This document shows, in pieces, positions 60,912 to 64,000 of a stretch of DNA of 64,000 bases (position 1 is its first letter; every line of letters starts with the position of its first letter). The position numbers and the translations under genes are program-made. The notes under the pieces are model-generated. The model saw only the letters and a program-made list of their open reading frames with translations. It was not told where the DNA came from and searched no databases. Source of the DNA: Tritrichomonas foetus (taxonomy: Eukaryota > Parabasalia > Tritrichomonadida > Tritrichomonadidae); assembly GCA_001839685.1 (NCBI GenBank), contig MLAK01000616.1:151771-215770 (forward strand), read 5' to 3'.

Positions 60912-61838
60912 CTATAAAAAATTAGAAATATCCAGATGACCACATTTCATGCCATAATTTTCTAGATAACTTTGATAGCCTTTTATATTAGATACTTCAG
61001 CAATTACTTTGTCTCCTAAACTCTTCGGGTGGTGAATAGATCTTAGAAATGATGGCTTTCCTGCTAAAATCTTCATTATTTCCTCATCTGATTTTCCATT
61101 TAAAGGAAAAACAATCAAATATTCGATCTCATCAGAAACATCAAATCTTTCTATTCCAGGAATGTATTGAATTGGTGTCGGACAATTCATATCTTCACAA
61201 ATAAAGTTAGTAATAGGCTCAGGAAAGTTTTTATACGCTTTGTATAGACCAACTACATGAAATGCTGCATAAAGAACCTGGTTTACTTGTAAAGGATTTT
61301 TTGACCAATCAGAGTAAGCCAGGTGTTTCACAAGAAAGTCACCTGTTGGGCTTCCTGCAAAGGTTTTAATAATCTCTAGAAAATTAGGAGAATGATTATG
61401 TGCTCGAATTCGAGTGATTTCTATGTCTTCTATATTAACATTAAAATGGCGTCCAAAAATTTCTCTCATCTTTTTTAAATCATGTTTGGTATATTTAGAG
61501 AAAAAACTGTTAGTTTCAAAGAATTGCTGAAGAATTTCAGATGGTCCTGACCTCACATCTCTTTGAATAATCAGAGCGCCAACAGAAGAACATATTTGAA
61601 TAACAGAAATTTCTTTATTTTGATGCCATTCAAAGTCAAGAGCCATTGGCTTATCATCAATAAAACTTTCTAATGTATCTTTAAATGAAACAGAATCAAT
61701 AGATGTAACTGTGACGTTTACAAATTCATTCGGAAAAAATTCCACGGCCCACGGGTATTCAGTGGTCCATAGTTGACCTAACCGATTAGGAGGAGGAAGT
61801 CCAGGACCAAACCGTAAAGGACGATGATTTCTAAGCAT
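60912..61838 (-). CDS. RNase D/WRN-like 3'-5' exonuclease domain protein with altered motif III
   Basis: 308 residues. The DEDDy fold is recognisable at ~45-200: motif I ALDFEWH (Asp68, Glu70), motif II YTKHDLKKM (Asp120), then SDWSKNPLQVNQVLYAAFHV. In active DEDDy enzymes this last stretch reads Y-A-A-x-D; here the Asp is His194. Tyr190 is kept. Loss of the metal-binding Asp suggests weak or no exonuclease activity. The C-terminal ~100 residues (NCPTPIQYIPGIERFDVSDE...) are not recognised. Relatives include RNase D, WRN exonuclease and EXD1/EXD2; EXD1 is also inactive and RNA-binding. The ATG lies after GCGGTGA and no Inr-like site is obvious. Confidence 0.75.
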   Translation of the reverse strand: MLRNHRPLRFGPGLPPPNRLGQLWTTEYPWAVEFFPNEFVNVTVTSIDSVSFKDTLESFIDDKPMALDFEWHQNKEISVIQICSSVGALIIQRDVRSGPSEILQQFFETNSFFSKYTKHDLKKMREIFGRHFNVNIEDIEITRIRAHNHSPNFLEIIKTFAGSPTGDFLVKHLAYSDWSKNPLQVNQVLYAAFHVVGLYKAYKNFPEPITNFICEDMNCPTPIQYIPGIERFDVSDEIEYLIVFPLNGKSDEEIMKILAGKPSFLRSIHHPKSLGDKVIAEVSNIKGYQSYLENYGMKCGHLDISNFL

Positions 61839-62332
61839 TCACCGCTTGATCGATAAGTGAGATTAAGTGGCATTTTCTTTTTTTCTTTCAATTTTTCAGT
61901 CAACAACTTTTTTTAATATGAACAATATCTTGATGACAATCTAGAATATAATAGAAATTCTAACATATACAGCATTAAAATCATATACATATAATGTTCT
62001 TATTATATAAAAACTAAAACACAAAATAAAAATTATCAATCAAAGTTAATGTTAATTATTTCAATAATCTCATTATTTCATTAACATTTAGATTTAATAC
62101 GGAATCAAATTCATTGTTCCACTCTATCTTCCCCAATCGGGAATCCAGATTGATAATATCTAGTAAAAAACACCGATAAGCATTTTTTCCTAGATCATCG
62201 CATTTGAAATACTTTCATGGTCAATTATATAAACAAAGGAGTTCAGTATTATTTTATCAATAGAATAAGGAGATTAATGATTAGAAATTTTGTTCAAATT
62301 TAAGTTTTTGTTCAATTTTCATCACTTTGTGT

Positions 62333-62346
62333 AGGCCAATTGGCCT
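62333..62346. repeat. 14-bp perfect palindrome AGGCCAATTGGCCT
   Basis: A GC-richer perfect palindrome in AT-rich spacer, immediately followed by the inverted repeat at 62347-62392. Confidence 0.85.
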
Positions 62347-62392
62347 CTCAAAAAGTGACGTATAAATTCTATTTTCAATGTAACTTTTTGAG
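62347..62392. repeat. Inverted repeat CTCAAAAAGTGAC...GTAACTTTTTGAG
   Basis: 13-nt arms (62347-62359 and 62380-62392), 12 of 13 positions complementary, 20-nt spacer. It uses the same AAAAAGTGA word as the repeats near 37.8 and 48.2 kb, about 370 bp before the next plus-strand gene. Confidence 0.8.
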
Positions 62393-62759
62393 TACAAACC
62401 TCTTTCAATTTTTGAAAATAACCACTTGAAAAGTGACATATTGAGAAATTTCGAGAAAAATGCTTGACTATGCTTAAGCCAACAGTATTGAATGATGTGC
62501 AAAAACAAAAAGTGTAGATATTGATCGTTATACAAATATATTGATTTTACTTTTCGATTCACTGATTATAAAATTGGATATGACTTATTTACCACAAGCC
62601 GATTATGAGAATCATTCTAAGGTTTATATTCCTTTCAATAAAATAAACTTTAGAAAATCAATTTAGATCGATATTCAAAATATTCCTAAATTGAATGGTT
62701 GTATAGGGATTATGTGGAAACTTTTTGTTGAAGTTATCTGAATTGAATAGAATAAATTC

Positions 62760-63776
62760 ATGCATGTGAAAGGATTTCTACATGACACACAACAATGTCA
62801 AACGCCAACAAGTCCAAAATGTGATATAGCTTCTAATTTTTCTAATGCTGAAGATCCAATAGATATTGTCAACGTCATTAATCGATTCCCAAGAGTTAAG
62901 CCAATTGAAAATATAAGTGATGATCAAATGCACAAACATATTCTTTCAGAATTAGAGTGGTTAAATGAACAAAAAAATTTTTTGAAAAAAAGATCAGTTG
63001 ATTCTGCAGTTGACTCTCTTTTAATTTCTTCTTTACTTCCTTTTAGTAATACAAATATTGATTCCAAATTTTTGAATGAAATTGCTAAAAAGAATGAAGA
63101 AATGGATATTGATTCTAATCTGAGGTTGAAAAATCAGATTCAAAAGAAAATGTTTCTCCTATCAATTGGCAAAGAAAAAGTTGATCTTGGATTTATTCCT
63201 CCTCAGCCAAAAATAAAACCAATATTGGTAAAACCTTCCACAGATTCAATAATTGATAATGAGAATGGACAAAATAATGGTGTTAATCCAAGAAAAGTTC
63301 ATTTTATTCCTGAAAAAGGTGACGTAATTCCACCAAACACTGTTGCTTTTAACCCAAAGAAGGAAATGCTAAGTATTAAATCGAATAAAAAGAATACTAG
63401 AAACATACAAAAAAGTGAAACGCAATTAATGTCTCTTATGAAGCAAAAATATGAAAGTAAAAATAATAAGCGCATTTCATCAACTCGATCATCTAAAAAA
63501 TCCACAACAAAGAATTTGACATCCAAGAATTCAACAACAGAGAATTCAACATCCAAGAATTCTTCTTTCTTTTCAAATTCCGTTTCTAATTTTTATTCTG
63601 ATTCTCTATCACCATCGATTCCAAAATCAAAAAATGGATCAAATACTAAAACAAAAGTATATAACACACAAAAGCCAACAGTTAAAAAGAAGAAAGCTCC
63701 CAATACTTCTAATCTAAATGGTAAAAGAGTCATCAGAAAGACGAAAACTGCATCTACCAAACAATATTATATTTAA
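62760..63776 (+). CDS. Basic low-complexity protein, unknown function
   Basis: 338 residues. The N-terminal half (~30-165) is mixed and helical (MHKHILSELEWLNEQKNFLK, then LRLKNQIQKKMFLL), with a conserved-looking VDSLLISSLLPF. The C-terminal half (~195-338) is strongly basic and Ser/Thr/Asn/Lys-rich, with an internal repeat of the type STTKN-LTSKN-STTEN-STSKN encoded by imperfect 15-bp repeats at ~63500-63560. It ends KQYYI. There is no signal peptide or membrane segment. It could be a nuclear or microtubule-binding protein because of its charge, but no family is recognised. The ATG is the first in-frame one and has no strict Inr before it. Confidence 0.75.
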   Translation: MHVKGFLHDTQQCQTPTSPKCDIASNFSNAEDPIDIVNVINRFPRVKPIENISDDQMHKHILSELEWLNEQKNFLKKRSVDSAVDSLLISSLLPFSNTNIDSKFLNEIAKKNEEMDIDSNLRLKNQIQKKMFLLSIGKEKVDLGFIPPQPKIKPILVKPSTDSIIDNENGQNNGVNPRKVHFIPEKGDVIPPNTVAFNPKKEMLSIKSNKKNTRNIQKSETQLMSLMKQKYESKNNKRISSTRSSKKSTTKNLTSKNSTTENSTSKNSSFFSNSVSNFYSDSLSPSIPKSKNGSNTKTKVYNTQKPTVKKKKAPNTSNLNGKRVIRKTKTASTKQYYI

Positions 63777-63933
63777 TATTAATTTCAAGACATTTTAATA
63801 AATCAAACATAGAAAATAGAGGAATAAATGAATGAAAAACTGTTATTAGTTTAGCAGTTAACATATGTAAATTAGTTGTTAATATTAAAATAATACAATA
63901 AATCAATTGTCTTTATTATTTTCTTTTTCTGAT

Positions 63934-63938
63934 TCACT
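63934..63938 (+). promoter_or_regulatory. Inr-like element of the edge gene
   Basis: TCACT followed by TTTT, with predicted start A63936, 21 nt before the ATG at 63957; the same TCACTTTTT word as other promoters in the window. Confidence 0.4.
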
Positions 63939-63956
63939 TTTTAGTTAACCTCCTAT

Positions 63957-64000
63957 ATGAAAGGTTTACAAAATGGTCCCCCAAAGATTTTGTGGGACCA
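63957..64000 (+). CDS. 5' end of a gene cut by the window edge
   Basis: The ATG at 63957 opens a frame (MKGLQNGPPKILWD) that runs to the edge without a stop. It is supported by the Inr-like TCACT 21 nt upstream. Only 14 codons are visible, so no product can be named. A second ATG in another frame at 63973 is less likely. Confidence 0.4.
   Translation, partial: MKGLQNGPPKILWD

Larger units (their letters stand above)
61839..62759. other. Intergenic region with palindrome and inverted repeat
   Basis: About 920 bp between divergent genes. It holds AGGCCAATTGGCCT (62333-62346), the inverted repeat 62347-62392, and another AAAAGTGAC at 62434-62442. A 93-codon minus-strand frame (62281-62562) overlaps these and starts with GTG; I read it as chance. 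Confidence 0.6.

Noticed and set aside
62281..62562. 93-codon minus-strand frame
   Set aside because: It starts with GTG, has no family likeness and covers an inverted repeat and palindrome; its hydrophobic/Lys composition is typical of AT-rich spacer.
1..64000. tRNA, rRNA, CRISPR, telomere repeats, introns
   Set aside because: I looked for TTCGA-type T-loops, repeated spacers, TTAGGG-like arrays and the trichomonad intron ends (GTATGT...ACTAACACACAG) and found no convincing instance; a covariance scan would be decisive.
1..64000. Transposons such as mariner, Maverick or MULE
   Set aside because: No transposase, integrase or polymerase frame is present; only short inverted repeats and two weak relics were seen.

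Overview
This 64 kb AT-rich window is nuclear DNA of a unicellular eukaryote, most likely a trichomonad (parabasalid) close to Tritrichomonas or Trichomonas. The species is inferred from gene content. Supporting points are: long intronless reading frames with the standard genetic code; a large BspA-type LRR surface protein and a very large Sel1-repeat protein; a secreted GH20 hexosaminidase; and bacterial-looking metabolic genes (CofE-like ligase, ketopantoate reductase). About half of the starts also have an Inr-like TCA-pyrimidine-A/T element 4-25 nt before the ATG, as known for trichomonad core promoters. Several stops are followed by A, giving TAAA, which resembles the trichomonad polyadenylation signal that overlaps the stop. 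Genes are single units on both strands with short intergenic gaps. There is no operon, CRISPR, rRNA, convincing tRNA or recognisable transposon.

Layout. 0-14 kb: the 3' part of a coiled-coil protein (+), a giant BEACH-WD40 protein (-), a small coiled-coil protein (-) and a CCZ1/longin-like protein (-). 14-21.5 kb: a Tup1-like WD40 protein (+), an LRR protein (-), a zyxin-like proline-rich LIM protein (-) and a small type I membrane protein (-). 21.8-27.5 kb: a TCAF/M60-like protein without the metallopeptidase motif (-), a frameshifted coding relic, about 2 kb of gene-free AT-rich DNA holding one undetermined base, and a PPP-family phosphatase (+). 28-36.5 kb: a TMEM18-like protein (-), a TTL-family ligase (-), a TMEM43/LUMA-like protein (+), a UBE3A-like HECT ligase with an AZUL finger (-), a UEV/Mms2-type Ubc variant (-) and a ketopantoate reductase-like protein (+).

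36.5-55.4 kb: GH20 beta-hexosaminidase (+), an EEF1AKMT4/METTL13-like methyltransferase (-), the Sel1 protein (+), the BspA-like LRR protein (+), a RasGEF (-) and the CofE-like ligase (-). 55.9-64 kb: two divergently placed ABCB-type half transporters, an RNase D/WRN-like exonuclease with an altered third active-site motif (-), a basic low-complexity protein (+), and the first codons of another gene at the right edge.

Functional themes are endolysosomal traffic (BEACH, CCZ1-like), cytoskeleton and signalling (LIM, RasGEF, TTL, PPP), ubiquitin (HECT plus UEV side by side), membrane and nuclear envelope (TMEM18, TMEM43), cell surface and secretion (BspA, GH20, type I protein), and transport. 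The least explained signals are non-coding: inverted repeats built from AAAAAGTGA/TCACTTTTT next to starts, a recurrent AAAGGTGAAA element upstream of genes, a 22-bp perfect palindrome, a 29-nt A run, and two gene relics. Many reading frames extend to TTG or GTG codons. I used the first plausible ATG instead, usually supported by the nearby Inr-like element.
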